Below are positions 27,148-35,837 of a stretch of 64,000 nucleotides of DNA, piece after piece; within the stretch, counting starts at the first letter, position 1, and each line of letters opens with the position of its first letter. The notes beneath the pieces are model-generated. The model saw nothing but the letters and a program-made list of their open reading frames with translations. It had not been told where the DNA came from and searched no databases. Both the position numbers and the translations under genes were made by a program. Origin of the DNA: Oceanicaulis sp. HTCC2633 (GTDB taxonomy: Bacteria; Pseudomonadota; Alphaproteobacteria; Caulobacterales; Maricaulaceae); contig NZ_CH672428.1 in assembly GCF_000152745.1 (NCBI RefSeq), positions 368,916 through 432,915 on the forward strand. The letters are read 5' to 3'.

Positions 27148-28206
27148 ATGACCTCACCGTTGGTCCTATCCATCGACGCCATGGGCGGCGATGATGCGCC
27201 GAAGATCGTTGTTGACGGCGTGGCGCAGTTTCTCAAAGGCCGCAAACGAGCGGTGAAGCTGATCCTTCATGGCGACGAGGCTCAGATCGCCCCGCTTGTG
27301 GCCGCCCATGAGGGTCTGGCCGACGCCTGCGAGATTCGCCATTCCGACAGTGAAGTGGACATGTCCGCCAAGCCGTCCGAAGCCGTGCGCCGGGCGCGGG
27401 GCTCTTCCATGTGGAACGCCGTTCTTTCCGTGAAAGAGGGCGAGGCGCATGTGGCGGTTTCGGCCGGCAATACCGGCGCGCTGATGGCCATCTCCAAGGT
27501 GGTGCTGCGCATGAAGAAGGGCGTTCACCGCCCCGCCATCGCCGCCAGCTGGCCGGCCCCGCAGGGTTTCTCCACCGTTCTGGATGTGGGCGCGAATGTG
27601 GACTGCTCGCCGTCGCAGCTCGTTGAGTTCGCCGTTCTGGGCGAGGCCTTTCACCGCGCCGTGCATGGCGTGAAGCATCCCACCGTGGGCCTGCTGAATG
27701 TGGGCCAGGAAGAGCTCAAGGGCGATCAGACCATCCGCGATGCGGACGCGCTGATCCGCGAAGCCGAGCTGGATCTTGATTATCAGGGCTTCATCGAAGG
27801 CGATGACATTTCCGCGGGCACCACGAATGTGGTCGTCACGGACGGCTTTACGGGCAATGTGGCGCTGAAGACCGCCGAAGGCACGGCGCGCCTTGTGGGC
27901 GGCTGGCTGCGCGAGGCGCTCACAAGCTCCTTCATCGCCAAGCTGGCGACCGGTCTTCTCAGCCTGGGGGCCCTGGGCCAGCTGCGCGCAAAGATGGATC
28001 CGCGCAACGTCAATGGCGGCGTGTTTCTGGGCCTGAACGGTGTTGTGGTCAAAAGCCATGGCGGGACGGATGCGCTTGGTTTCGCCACCTCGCTGCGCAT
28101 TGCGCTCGAAATGGCGGACAGCCGCTTTTTGTCCGAGATCGAACAGAATCTGGAACGTCTGTCTGCGCTTGAAGCGGACGCCGCGTCCGAAGGGGAAACC
28201 GCTTGA
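27148..28206 (+). CDS. plsX: Phosphate acyltransferase PlsX
   Basis: Converts acyl-ACP to acyl-phosphate for phospholipid synthesis; peripheral membrane protein. 352 residues starting [18 protein letters not shown], with [10 protein letters not shown] near residue 108, [12 protein letters not shown], and [17 protein letters not shown]. The ATG at 27148 is preferred over an in-frame TTG two codons earlier. It shares TTGA with fabH, so the two are coupled. Confidence 0.96.
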   Translation: MTSPLVLSIDAMGGDDAPKIVVDGVAQFLKGRKRAVKLILHGDEAQIAPLVAAHEGLADACEIRHSDSEVDMSAKPSEAVRRARGSSMWNAVLSVKEGEAHVAVSAGNTGALMAISKVVLRMKKGVHRPAIAASWPAPQGFSTVLDVGANVDCSPSQLVEFAVLGEAFHRAVHGVKHPTVGLLNVGQEELKGDQTIRDADALIREAELDLDYQGFIEGDDISAGTTNVVVTDGFTGNVALKTAEGTARLVGGWLREALTSSFIAKLATGLLSLGALGQLRAKMDPRNVNGGVFLGLNGVVVKSHGGTDALGFATSLRIALEMADSRFLSEIEQNLERLSALEADAASEGETA

Positions 28207-29171
28207 CCTATTCACGCATCGCCGGGATCGGCTCGCACCTGCCTGAGAAAGTCCTGACCAACAAGGGCATGGAGGCGATTGTCGAAACCAGCGACGAATG
28301 GATTCGCGAGCGGACGGGCATCACCAAGCGCCATATTGCAGCCGACGGCGAATATACCTCTGATCTTGGCGTGCAGGCGGCGCGCAAGGCGGTCGATCAG
28401 GCCGGTCTGTCCCTGGACCAGGTGGATCTGATCATTGTGGCGACAGCCACGCCGGATCTGACCTTTCCCGCCACGGCGACGATCGTCCAGCACAAGCTGG
28501 GCATCAAGCAGGGCTTCGCCTTCGACGTTCATGCGGTCTGCTCGGGCTTTCTCTACGCCCTGGCGACGGCGGACAGCTTCCTGCGCACGGGACAGGCCAA
28601 ATGCGCGCTAGTGATCGGGGCCGAGACCTTCTCGCGCATTCTCGACTGGACCGATCGCACCACGTGCGTGCTCTTCGGCGACGGAGCCGGCGCCATGGTG
28701 CTGACCGCGGAAGAGGGGGATCCGGCCGAGTTCAAGGGCGTGCTCAAGACCTATCTGGAATCGGACGGTGAATACTGCGACCTTCTTTACGTCGATGGCG
28801 GTCCGTCCCGGACGAAGACCGTTGGCCATCTGCGGATGCAGGGCAATCAGGTGTTCCGGCACGCCGTGACGAAGATTTCCGGCGCCATGACGACGCTGTG
28901 CGCGCAAACCGGCGTGGATATCGCGGATATCGACTGGGTCGTGCCGCACCAGGCCAATCAGCGCATCCTGCTGGGCGTGGCGAAAAAGCTAGGCATTTCA
29001 GTGGATCAGGTTGTCTCGACCGTGGCCGAGCACGGCAACACCTCCGCCGCCTCCATCCCGCTGGCCTTTGACGCTGCGGTGCGTGACGGCCGCATCAAGC
29101 GGGGCGATACGGTGCTGATGGAAGCGCTTGGCGGCGGCTTCACCTGGGGCGCCGCGTTAGCGCGTTATTAA
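28203..29171 (+). CDS. fabH: Beta-ketoacyl-ACP synthase III
   Basis: Starts fatty-acid synthesis by condensing acetyl-CoA with malonyl-ACP. 322 residues with the catalytic triad visible: Cys113 in VHAVCSGFL, His in [10 protein letters not shown], and Asn in [11 protein letters not shown]. The start is a TTG overlapping the plsX stop (TTGA); there is no ATG that keeps the N-terminal [14 protein letters not shown], so the rare start is well supported. Confidence 0.97.
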   Translation: MTYSRIAGIGSHLPEKVLTNKGMEAIVETSDEWIRERTGITKRHIAADGEYTSDLGVQAARKAVDQAGLSLDQVDLIIVATATPDLTFPATATIVQHKLGIKQGFAFDVHAVCSGFLYALATADSFLRTGQAKCALVIGAETFSRILDWTDRTTCVLFGDGAGAMVLTAEEGDPAEFKGVLKTYLESDGEYCDLLYVDGGPSRTKTVGHLRMQGNQVFRHAVTKISGAMTTLCAQTGVDIADIDWVVPHQANQRILLGVAKKLGISVDQVVSTVAEHGNTSAASIPLAFDAAVRDGRIKRGDTVLMEALGGGFTWGAALARY

Positions 29172-29262
29172 GCGCGTTCATTGTCCGACCTATGGTTAAC
29201 GTTGACCATGATGGCGTTTGCGACGTAACGTCTTCATCGCAGACATTAAAACGGGGGCCAAC

Positions 29263-29565
29263 ATGGGTTCGAACACCGTCACGCGCGCCGATTTGTCAGA
29301 TGCCGTCCACCGCGAAGTCGGCCTGTCCCGACACGAAAGCGCAGAGCTGGTTGAAGCCGTTCTCGACATGATCTCCGACAAGCTGGTCGGCGGTGAGTCA
29401 GTGAAGCTTTCCTCATTCGGATCGTTTCTCCTGCGCGACAAGACGGGCCGCGTCGGACGCAATCCCAAGACGGGTGAGGAAGTGCCGATCGAGCCGCGCC
29501 GCGTGCTGGTCTTCAAACCCTCGCAAGTGCTCAAGGACCGGGTGGACGCCGCCCTGTCCAAATAG
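29263..29565 (+). CDS. ihfA: Integration host factor, alpha subunit
   Basis: 100-residue DNA-bending protein of the HU/IHF family, pairing with IhfB. Visible are [36 protein letters not shown] and the beta-arm [17 protein letters not shown] with the intercalating Pro. The ATG at 29263 gives the standard length; a longer open frame starting at 29218 lacks support. Followed after 9 bases by merR. Confidence 0.96.
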   Translation: MGSNTVTRADLSDAVHREVGLSRHESAELVEAVLDMISDKLVGGESVKLSSFGSFLLRDKTGRVGRNPKTGEEVPIEPRRVLVFKPSQVLKDRVDAALSK

Positions 29566-29574
29566 GACCCGCCC

Positions 29575-30069
29575 ATGAGCGAGAAATCGCCTGACGCCTA
29601 CCGGACCATATCCGAAGCCGGGGAGGAGGCCGGACTGCCGCCTCACGTCCTGCGGTTCTGGGAAAGCAAGTTTGCACAGCTCAAACCCGTCAAGCGCGCC
29701 GGCGGACGGCGCATGTATCGCCGCCAGGACGTGTTGCTGCTCAAGGGTCTGCGCCGTCTGCTGTATGATGACGGGTACACCATCAAGGGCGCTCAGAAAT
29801 ATCTGCGCGAACATGGCGTCGCTGCGGTTGCATCCCTGGCCGACGCCGAGACGCCGAGCCCGGATCCCGCACAGGACCTGAAGCCGACCGTAGAGTCGCA
29901 ACAGTCCGAGGCGCCCGTTCAGGCTGAGGTCCCGGTGCAGACGGCTCCGATTCATGACGGCGAGCCGGTCGCTCTGTCAGAGAGCCAGATCAATCTCGCG
30001 CGGCGAGCTTTGTCCCGGCTTGAACAAGCGCGTGCGCGTCTGAGCGGCGTGCTTGAGAAAACCGCCTGA
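29575..30069 (+). CDS. MerR-family transcriptional regulator
   Basis: 164-residue regulator. A winged-helix MerR domain occupies residues 1-80 ([42 protein letters not shown]), then a low-complexity Glu/Pro-rich stretch and a short C-terminal helix. There is no obvious metal or ligand motif. The ihfA-merR-tRNA-Pro order is a conserved alphaproteobacterial neighbourhood; the regulator's targets are unknown to me. Confidence 0.9.
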   Translation: MSEKSPDAYRTISEAGEEAGLPPHVLRFWESKFAQLKPVKRAGGRRMYRRQDVLLLKGLRRLLYDDGYTIKGAQKYLREHGVAAVASLADAETPSPDPAQDLKPTVESQQSEAPVQAEVPVQTAPIHDGEPVALSESQINLARRALSRLEQARARLSGVLEKTA

Positions 30070-30122
30070 CTCGCGATGGCTTTCGGGCTGCAATCAGCTC
30101 TGCAGCAGACCGCGCAGAATGG

Positions 30123-30151
30123 TTGCCTGACGGCGTCTTGCCCCTTATACA
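30123..30151 (+). promoter_or_regulatory. Probable promoter of tRNA-Pro(GGG)
   Basis: TTGCCT-N17-TATACA, ending 44 bases before the tRNA. Same pattern as the other tRNA promoters in this window. Confidence 0.55.
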
Positions 30152-30195
30152 TCCCACCTCTCCGGACGCCGGGACCTGTTCGGAGACAGGAAAGT

Positions 30196-30273
30196 CGGAA
30201 CGTGGCGCAGCCCGGTTAGCGCACTGGTCTGGGGGACCAGGGGTCGCGAGTTCAAATCTCGCCGTTCCGACCA
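30196..30273 (+). tRNA. tRNA-Pro (anticodon GGG)
   Basis: Full cloverleaf: acceptor CGGAACG / CGTTCCG, D arm GCGC..GCGC, anticodon stem CTGGT/ACCAG with loop CTGGGGG (anticodon GGG at the third to fifth base), T arm GCGAG-TTCAAAT-CTCGC, encoded CCA. 78 bases. Confidence 0.96.
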
Positions 30274-30427
30274 TTTCCCTTTTCGAAGACTTCTGATTTG
30301 TCTTCCCCAAGTTCACGAAACATATGACGACACTGTGAGAAGATCAGTGCGTTGTCTTCTGGTATCCGCGTCTGAAATTCTGCTCGTTTGAGCGAGGGTT
30401 CAAAACGATGAACACAGGAAGAGACGG

Positions 30428-31525
30428 ATGCGATTTCTCACGCAGGCCATAACGCTCGCGCTCTTGGTGATACTGAGCACCGCATCACTGACAGAAGCGC
30501 AATCTGAAAATCTGGCCGAGATCGTCCGCGAAGAAGTCGAGGCCATGATGGCGCAGACCGGATTTGCTTCTGTATCCGTGGCGATCGTTGAGCAGGGTGA
30601 GAATGCAACCTATCATTTTGGACGGCTGTCCGATGGCTCGGGCCCCGATGATGAGACACTGTATGATATCGGTTCCCTGACCAAGACACATACCGGCCTG
30701 CTATTGGCGCTGGCTGTCTCTGACGGGCTGCTCGCTCTGGATGATCCTGTTGCGCTGTATATGCCGGAACTGGATCCAGGGGTGTTCTCGAAAAACGGCG
30801 AGCACGCCACGATCCGACATCTTGCGACCCATGTCTCCGGCATGCCTCAGGATCTCGCGTGCGACGCCCCTGATCAGACCCCCGATGCTTTGCTCGCCTG
30901 TTTTCTGGACCATGACCAGAGTGATCTTGTGGATCGTTTGCGGTCCATGGAACTTCTCTCGGTCCCGGGTGAGCAATATCGGTATTCCAATGCAGCTGTG
31001 CGGCTTCTTGGGCTGATACTGGAGCGTGTCTACGAGACCTCCTTTGATGAGCTCCTGACCGAACGGGTCTTTCCACGCACAGGCCAGACGGAAACCTACA
31101 GTGCACTCACGCCAGAACAGCATGCACGCTGGCAAGTTGGACAGCAGGCCGACGGCGACCAGGCTCCGGATGCATCCATGTATTTCAATCCGGCAGGCGG
31201 TTTGAAGTCCACGGCTCCGGATATGGGCCGATATATGCGCTATTATTTGACCAGTGAGGAGCCGCTGGCGCGGGACGCAGTCACATTGCTGGTTGGCGAA
31301 CCCGACGGACTTGGACGCGCCTATATCTGGAACACGTTCAGACTCGACACCGTCGGTCAGCTTTATCATGGCGGCGGCACGTTCGGGACTTCCGCCTGGA
31401 TTTCCATTTATCCCGAAGCGGGATTGGGCATTTTCATGGTGACCCCTTCTGTCAGCCCGACCGCCCAGGCGGACCTGAACGGCGCTTCAAACGCGATCAT
31501 TGCGCGTTTGCGCTATGATGACTGA
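30428..31525 (+). CDS. Secreted serine hydrolase of the class C beta-lactamase family
   Basis: 365-residue exported protein with an N-terminal signal peptide (about 24 residues, ending SLTEA). The penicillin-binding-like active site is complete: Ser83-x-x-Lys86 in GSLTKTHTG, Tyr186-Ser-Asn188 in YRYSNAAV, and an HGG triad replacement in YHGGGTFGTSAWI. Members include esterases, D-aminopeptidases and beta-lactamases; nothing here proves antibiotic hydrolysis, and no ampR-like gene adjoins. It is a single gene with AT-richer flanks than its neighbours, which might reflect later acquisition. The 155 bases after tRNA-Pro hold small inverted repeats only. Confidence 0.85.
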   Translation: MRFLTQAITLALLVILSTASLTEAQSENLAEIVREEVEAMMAQTGFASVSVAIVEQGENATYHFGRLSDGSGPDDETLYDIGSLTKTHTGLLLALAVSDGLLALDDPVALYMPELDPGVFSKNGEHATIRHLATHVSGMPQDLACDAPDQTPDALLACFLDHDQSDLVDRLRSMELLSVPGEQYRYSNAAVRLLGLILERVYETSFDELLTERVFPRTGQTETYSALTPEQHARWQVGQQADGDQAPDASMYFNPAGGLKSTAPDMGRYMRYYLTSEEPLARDAVTLLVGEPDGLGRAYIWNTFRLDTVGQLYHGGGTFGTSAWISIYPEAGLGIFMVTPSVSPTAQADLNGASNAIIARLRYDD

Positions 31526-31670
31526 CGGAATGCGCCAAGGCTCAGGCATGTCCGGGGATCAGGAATGGGTGGCGGATTTAACCTTCATCAATCCAACTTT
31601 TCCTTTCCGAACAAACTCGTGATAAGCCGAAACAGTCTTTTTGCGTTCGCGCATGCTCATGATGGGTTCG

Positions 31671-32195
31671 ATGTCTGATTACGATGAGATCCTGATCGCT
31701 CTGCGCCGTATCACGCGTGCGATCGATATCCACTCCAAACGCCTGGTGAAAAGTTCCGGGCTGACCGCGCCCCAGCTGGTGGTGCTGCAGTCCCTGCGAC
31801 AACGCGGTGAGCTTGCGCCGAGCGCCATCGCCCGCGTGGTGTCGCTCAGCCAGGCGACCGTCACATCCATCCTGGATCGTCTGGAAGCGCAGAAGCTGGT
31901 GGAGCGTCGGAGGTCTGAAAGCGACCGCCGCGTGGTGCTGGTGGGGCTGACCTCGCTGGGTCTGGAGAAGGCCCAGGGCGCTCCGGAGCTGCTTCAGGCG
32001 GGGTTCCTGCGCGCGTTTCGCGAATTGCCGAGCTGGGAGCAGCACATGCTGATCGCTTCGGTCCAGCGGGTCGCCGAGCTCATGGACGCCAAGGATATCG
32101 ACGCCTCGCCGATTCTGGCCGCGGGCGAGATGAAGCATCTTTACGAGTACGACCAGTCAGGATCAGAGCCTGACAGCGAGACAGAGGCTGGCTGA
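31671..32195 (+). CDS. MarR-family transcriptional regulator
   Basis: 174-residue winged-helix regulator. The HTH core is clear: GLTAPQLVVLQSLRQRGELAPSAIARVVSLSQATVTSILDRLEAQKLVERRRSESDRR with the wing DRRVV. The start is uncertain: ATGs at 31653, 31659, 31662 and 31671 are all in frame and none has a good ribosome site; 31671 (MSDYDEIL) is chosen because the conserved part begins there. It is similar in style to EctR-like MarR proteins, but no ectoine genes are near. Ends at a strong terminator. Confidence 0.85.
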   Translation: MSDYDEILIALRRITRAIDIHSKRLVKSSGLTAPQLVVLQSLRQRGELAPSAIARVVSLSQATVTSILDRLEAQKLVERRRSESDRRVVLVGLTSLGLEKAQGAPELLQAGFLRAFRELPSWEQHMLIASVQRVAELMDAKDIDASPILAAGEMKHLYEYDQSGSEPDSETEAG

Positions 32196-32199
32196 CATG

Positions 32200-32235
32200 A
32201 AAAGGGCGGGACCGTGATGCGGGCCCGCCCTTTTC
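32200..32235. terminator. Bidirectional intrinsic terminator
   Basis: Perfect 11-bp stem AAAAGGGCGGG / CCCGCCCTTTT with A and T tracts on either side, between the convergent marR and acyl-CoA dehydrogenase genes. Confidence 0.9.
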
Positions 32236-32253
32236 TTCAGACGTCTGCAGCGT

Positions 32254-33378
32254 CTAGTAACCGCTCATCCGGGCGACTTCGCCGGCATTGAACGCGTCAT
32301 CGCCCAGGAACTCGCCCGCGGCCTGCGCGCGCTTGTAGTAAAGGCCGATATCGTATTCGTCGGTCATGCCGACGCCGCCATGCATCTGGATGCCTTCGGC
32401 GGCGGCCAGACGGGACACCTGGGTGGCCTTGGCTTTCGCCGCCACGCACCAGAGCGGCGCCTGGCTCGGCTGGGTATCCAGCGTCGTCAGAGCCCGGCGC
32501 ACCAGCGAACGCGCCAGTTCCAGCTCGCCCAGCAAATGGGCCGCGCGGTGCTGCAGGCCCTGGAAGCTCGAGATCGGCACGCCGAACTGCTCGCGCTCGG
32601 AGATATAGGCGATGGTGTCGTCAAACGCCTGTTCGGCCACACCGAGGGATTCCGCCGCCTGACAGGCGCGACCTGCATCCAGAAGGCGACGATAGGCGGC
32701 GTCTGAATCGTCAGCGCCGGACAGGAAGGCGTCGCCATCAAGCTTCACATCATCAAAGGTGAAGTCGGCGGGCACATGGCTGTCTACCGTACGGCGGTCC
32801 TCGCGAGAGACGCCGTTCGCTTTCGGATCGACCATGAAGAGGCCGATCTGATCGTCATCCATACGGGCTACGACGATCAGGAGGTCTGCGCCGGCGCCCT
32901 CATTCACGAAACGCTTTTTGCCAGACAGAACAAAGCCGTTGCCGTCTTTCTTTGCACGCGTCTCGATGTGGTCGGGGTTGTGTCGGGCCCGCTCGTCGAG
33001 CGCGATGGCGATTACCGTCTCGCCCGCCGCGATCCTGGGCAGCCATTTGGATTTCTGCGCGTCGGTGCCCGCGAGGTTGAAGGCGGTCGCGGCCAGAACC
33101 GAGGTCGACAGGAAGGGCGAGGAGGCGAGGGTGCGCCCCATCTCCTCCAGCACCAGGCCGGCTGCAGCATAGCCCATGTCCACACCGCCATGGTCCTCGC
33201 TGACCAGAACGCCGGACCAGCCCATTTCCGCAAAGGAGGACCAGAGTTCGGAGGAGAAGCCCGTCGGGCTTTTTTCATCGCGCAGGGCGCGCAGGGCGGT
33301 GACGGGAGCGGATTCGGCGAGGAAGGCGCGCGCGGAATCGCGCAGCATCTGCTCGTCTTCGTTGAGAACAAAGCTCAT
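32254..33378 (-). CDS. Acyl-CoA dehydrogenase, second subunit of a probable heteromeric pair
   Basis: 374-residue FAD-dependent acyl-CoA dehydrogenase-fold protein (LNEDEQMLRDSARAFLAE at the N-terminus, IQMHGGVGMTDEYDIGLYYKRA near the end). The usual FAD-site motif with TEPxxGSD is replaced by IALDERARHNPD, and the C-terminal catalytic-Glu segment (GT-E) is absent. This divergence is typical of one chain of alpha2-beta2 dehydrogenases such as the sterol side-chain FadE pairs. It lies 29 bases behind the other subunit on the same strand. Confidence 0.82.
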   Translation of the reverse strand: MSFVLNEDEQMLRDSARAFLAESAPVTALRALRDEKSPTGFSSELWSSFAEMGWSGVLVSEDHGGVDMGYAAAGLVLEEMGRTLASSPFLSTSVLAATAFNLAGTDAQKSKWLPRIAAGETVIAIALDERARHNPDHIETRAKKDGNGFVLSGKKRFVNEGAGADLLIVVARMDDDQIGLFMVDPKANGVSREDRRTVDSHVPADFTFDDVKLDGDAFLSGADDSDAAYRRLLDAGRACQAAESLGVAEQAFDDTIAYISEREQFGVPISSFQGLQHRAAHLLGELELARSLVRRALTTLDTQPSQAPLWCVAAKAKATQVSRLAAAEGIQMHGGVGMTDEYDIGLYYKRAQAAGEFLGDDAFNAGEVARMSGY

Positions 33379-33407
33379 CGATAAAGTCCTTGAGTTCTAA
33401 GGTGCGC

Positions 33408-34586
33408 CTAGGCGCCCGGCAGGTTCAGAACGCGCTTGGCGACGATGTTGAGGTTGATCTCGCTGGTGCCGCCCTCGATGGAGTTGGCGCGCGAGCGCAA
33501 CCAGGAGCGCGCGACCTCGCCGTCGCTCTCCTTCTCGCCTTCCCACAGCAAGCCGTCATAGCCCAGGGCGGACATGTTCAGCTCGTTGCGGCGCTTGTTC
33601 AGTTCCGTGCCCATGTATTTGAGAAGCGAGGCGCGCGCCCCCACGCCTTCGCCATGGTCCGCTTCTTCCTTCACCCGGCGCATCGTGGCGTCGAACGCCA
33701 GACCATCGATGGTCAGGCGGGCCACATCGCCGCGCAGGATCGGGTCGGACATCTTGCCGTCCGCATCCACTTCGCCGGACTGATGCGCGGCGGTGACCGG
33801 GTTGAGACCGCCGAAGGCGGCTTCGGAGACGATGCCGGCGCGTTCGTGGCTGAGAAGGTATTTCGCGATTTCCCAACCCTGGCCGGCCTCGCCGACGCGG
33901 TTCTTCACCAGCGCCTTCGCATCATCAAAGAAGGTCTCGCAGAAGGGCGATTTGCCCGAGATCAGCTTGATCGGCTTGGTTGTGACGCCCGGCTGGTCCA
34001 TGTCGATCAGCAGGAAGGAAATGCCATTGTATTTGGGCGCATCCGCTTCGGTGCGGACCAGCGCGAAGATCCAGTCGGACTTGTCCGCGTAGGAGGTCCA
34101 GACCTTCTGGCCATTGACGGTGTAATGATCGCCCTCGAGCACGCCCTTGGTGCGCAGGGAGACCAGGTCAGAACCGGCGCCCGGCTCGGAATAGCCCTGG
34201 CACCAGCGGATTTCGCCGCGCGCGATCGGCGGCAGGAATTCGAGCTTCTGCTCATGCGTGCCGTATTTCAACAGCGCCGGGCCCAGCATCCAGATGCCGA
34301 AGCTGTCGAGCGGGGAGCGCGCATTGATCGCCTTCATTTCCTCTTTGAGGACAAAGGCTTCTTCTTTGCTCAAGCCGCCGCCGCCATATTCCTTGGGCCA
34401 GGTCGGCAAGGTCCAGCCGCGCTCGGCCATGCGCTCGAGCCAGACTTTCTGGTCTTCGCTGGCGAAGGTCCAGTTGCGGCCGCCCCAGCAGATATCGGCT
34501 TCGGACTTGATCGGCTGACGCATGCCCTGGGGACAGTTGGCCTCGAGCCAATCTTTTGTTTCCTTGCGGAAATTCTCAAGCGACAT
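33408..34586 (-). CDS. Acyl-CoA dehydrogenase, first subunit of a probable heteromeric pair
   Basis: 392-residue dehydrogenase with intact motifs: GYSEPGAGSDLVSLRT for FAD/substrate and a C-terminal SIEGGTSEINLNIVAKRVL. A feature shared with sterol- and bile-acid-type enzymes is the Trp/Pro-rich early segment WTLPTWPKEYGGGGLS. The start ATG follows GGGAGG. With the next gene it probably forms one heteromeric enzyme acting on a bulky or branched acyl-CoA; no other steroid-degradation gene is present to confirm this. Confidence 0.85.
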   Translation of the reverse strand: MSLENFRKETKDWLEANCPQGMRQPIKSEADICWGGRNWTFASEDQKVWLERMAERGWTLPTWPKEYGGGGLSKEEAFVLKEEMKAINARSPLDSFGIWMLGPALLKYGTHEQKLEFLPPIARGEIRWCQGYSEPGAGSDLVSLRTKGVLEGDHYTVNGQKVWTSYADKSDWIFALVRTEADAPKYNGISFLLIDMDQPGVTTKPIKLISGKSPFCETFFDDAKALVKNRVGEAGQGWEIAKYLLSHERAGIVSEAAFGGLNPVTAAHQSGEVDADGKMSDPILRGDVARLTIDGLAFDATMRRVKEEADHGEGVGARASLLKYMGTELNKRRNELNMSALGYDGLLWEGEKESDGEVARSWLRSRANSIEGGTSEINLNIVAKRVLNLPGA

Positions 34587-34689
34587 GATGCGCTCCTCCC
34601 TTGGTTTTGAAAGAAAGGTAAGGCGCTAAGGAGTTCATGACCAGCCCTGTTTTGCGCCTGCAGCACTGGCATGTCGCCGCAGCCGTCAC

Positions 34690-34724
34690 TTGCCCCCGCG
34701 CGTCCGTCGGATATGTAGCTAGCA
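34690..34724 (+). promoter_or_regulatory. Probable ctaA promoter
   Basis: TTGCCC-N16-TATGTA followed by GCTAGCA; the 13-mer TATGTAGCTAGCA is identical to the glyA promoter and ends 27 bases before the ATG. Confidence 0.55.
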
Positions 34725-34751
34725 TGACGCCTTGTTCGATCAGGATCCGAG

Positions 34752-35837
34752 ATGACGACGCACGCGCTTCCCAAGCCCTTCACCGCCGCTGACACACATC
34801 GCGGCATGTTCTGGTGGCTGGTGGTGGTGGGGCTGTTCGTCTGCGCGATGATCATCGTGGGCGGAGCGACCCGTCTGACAGACTCAGGTCTCTCGATCAC
34901 CGAATGGCGGCCCGTGACCGGCGCGATCCCGCCCTTGACCGAGGCAGGCTGGGAGGTCGAGCTCGAGAAATATCGCCAGACCCCCGAATACCAGGAACAG
35001 AACCGCGGCATGTCCATGGCCGAGTTCCAGTTCATCTACTGGTGGGAATGGGGTCATCGCCAGCTCGGGCGGACGCTGGGCCTCGTCTATTTCGCGCCCT
35101 TCATGTTCTTCCTGTTCACCAGGCAGGCGCCGAAACGGCTTCTGCCGCGCCTTTGGGTGCTGTTCGGTCTGGGCGGTCTTCAGGGCGCGATCGGCTGGTG
35201 GATGGTGTCTTCGGGCCTCGTGGACCGTCTCGACGTCAGTCAGTACCGGCTCGCCACACATCTCAGCATGGCCTTCCTGATCCTGGGGCTGACGCTGTGG
35301 ACGGCGCTGGAGCTGCGCTACGGGCAGGCGCAAGCGCTCACACGATCAAGACTGTTCCGGCCCGCAGCGATTTTCTGGGGCGCTGTGCTGTTTCAGATTG
35401 CGCTTGGCGCCTTCGTGGCGGGGCTGGATGCGGGACGAATCTTCAATACCTGGCCGGGCTTTTACGGTCAGCTGATCCCGGACGATTATCTGAGCGGCAT
35501 GCCCTTCTGGCAGGCGATCTTTGAGAGCCGCCCGGCCGTCCAGTTCCAGCACCGCTGGTTCGCCTACATCCTGTTTGTGGGCGGTCTCTGGCTGGGTTGG
35601 CGGATGATCAGGAGCCCAGCCGTGGAGCTCAAGCGCATGGGCGTGGTGGTCTCCGCAGCGCTTTTGGTGCAGGTCGCGCTTGGGATCATCACGCTGATCC
35701 ATGTGGCGCCGCTGTCGCTGTCTTTGATGCACCAGGCCGGCGGCATCATCCTGTTCCTGACCAGCGGCGCGCTGGCCTGGACCGCCGCACGGGGCGCGGT
35801 TCTGGTGGAGCCTGAACTGGCGAAGAACGAGGCCTAG
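34752..35837 (+). CDS. ctaA: Heme A synthase (CtaA/Cox15)
   Basis: Oxidises the C8 methyl of heme O to give heme A for cytochrome aa3 oxidase; inner membrane. 361 residues, eight helices. Visible are the first-helix signature GGATRLTDSGLSITEWRPVTGAIPP, heme-ligand His in EWGHRQLGR, ATHLSMAFL, QFQHRWFAY and SLMHQAGGI. No cox genes are adjacent. The stop shares CTAG with the opposing lipoprotein gene and there is no terminator between them. Confidence 0.96.
   Translation: MTTHALPKPFTAADTHRGMFWWLVVVGLFVCAMIIVGGATRLTDSGLSITEWRPVTGAIPPLTEAGWEVELEKYRQTPEYQEQNRGMSMAEFQFIYWWEWGHRQLGRTLGLVYFAPFMFFLFTRQAPKRLLPRLWVLFGLGGLQGAIGWWMVSSGLVDRLDVSQYRLATHLSMAFLILGLTLWTALELRYGQAQALTRSRLFRPAAIFWGAVLFQIALGAFVAGLDAGRIFNTWPGFYGQLIPDDYLSGMPFWQAIFESRPAVQFQHRWFAYILFVGGLWLGWRMIRSPAVELKRMGVVVSAALLVQVALGIITLIHVAPLSLSLMHQAGGIILFLTSGALAWTAARGAVLVEPELAKNEA

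Noticed and set aside
33390-34610. 406-codon open frame opposite the acyl-CoA dehydrogenase pair
   Set aside because: Covers a real gene on the other strand and has no domain similarity.
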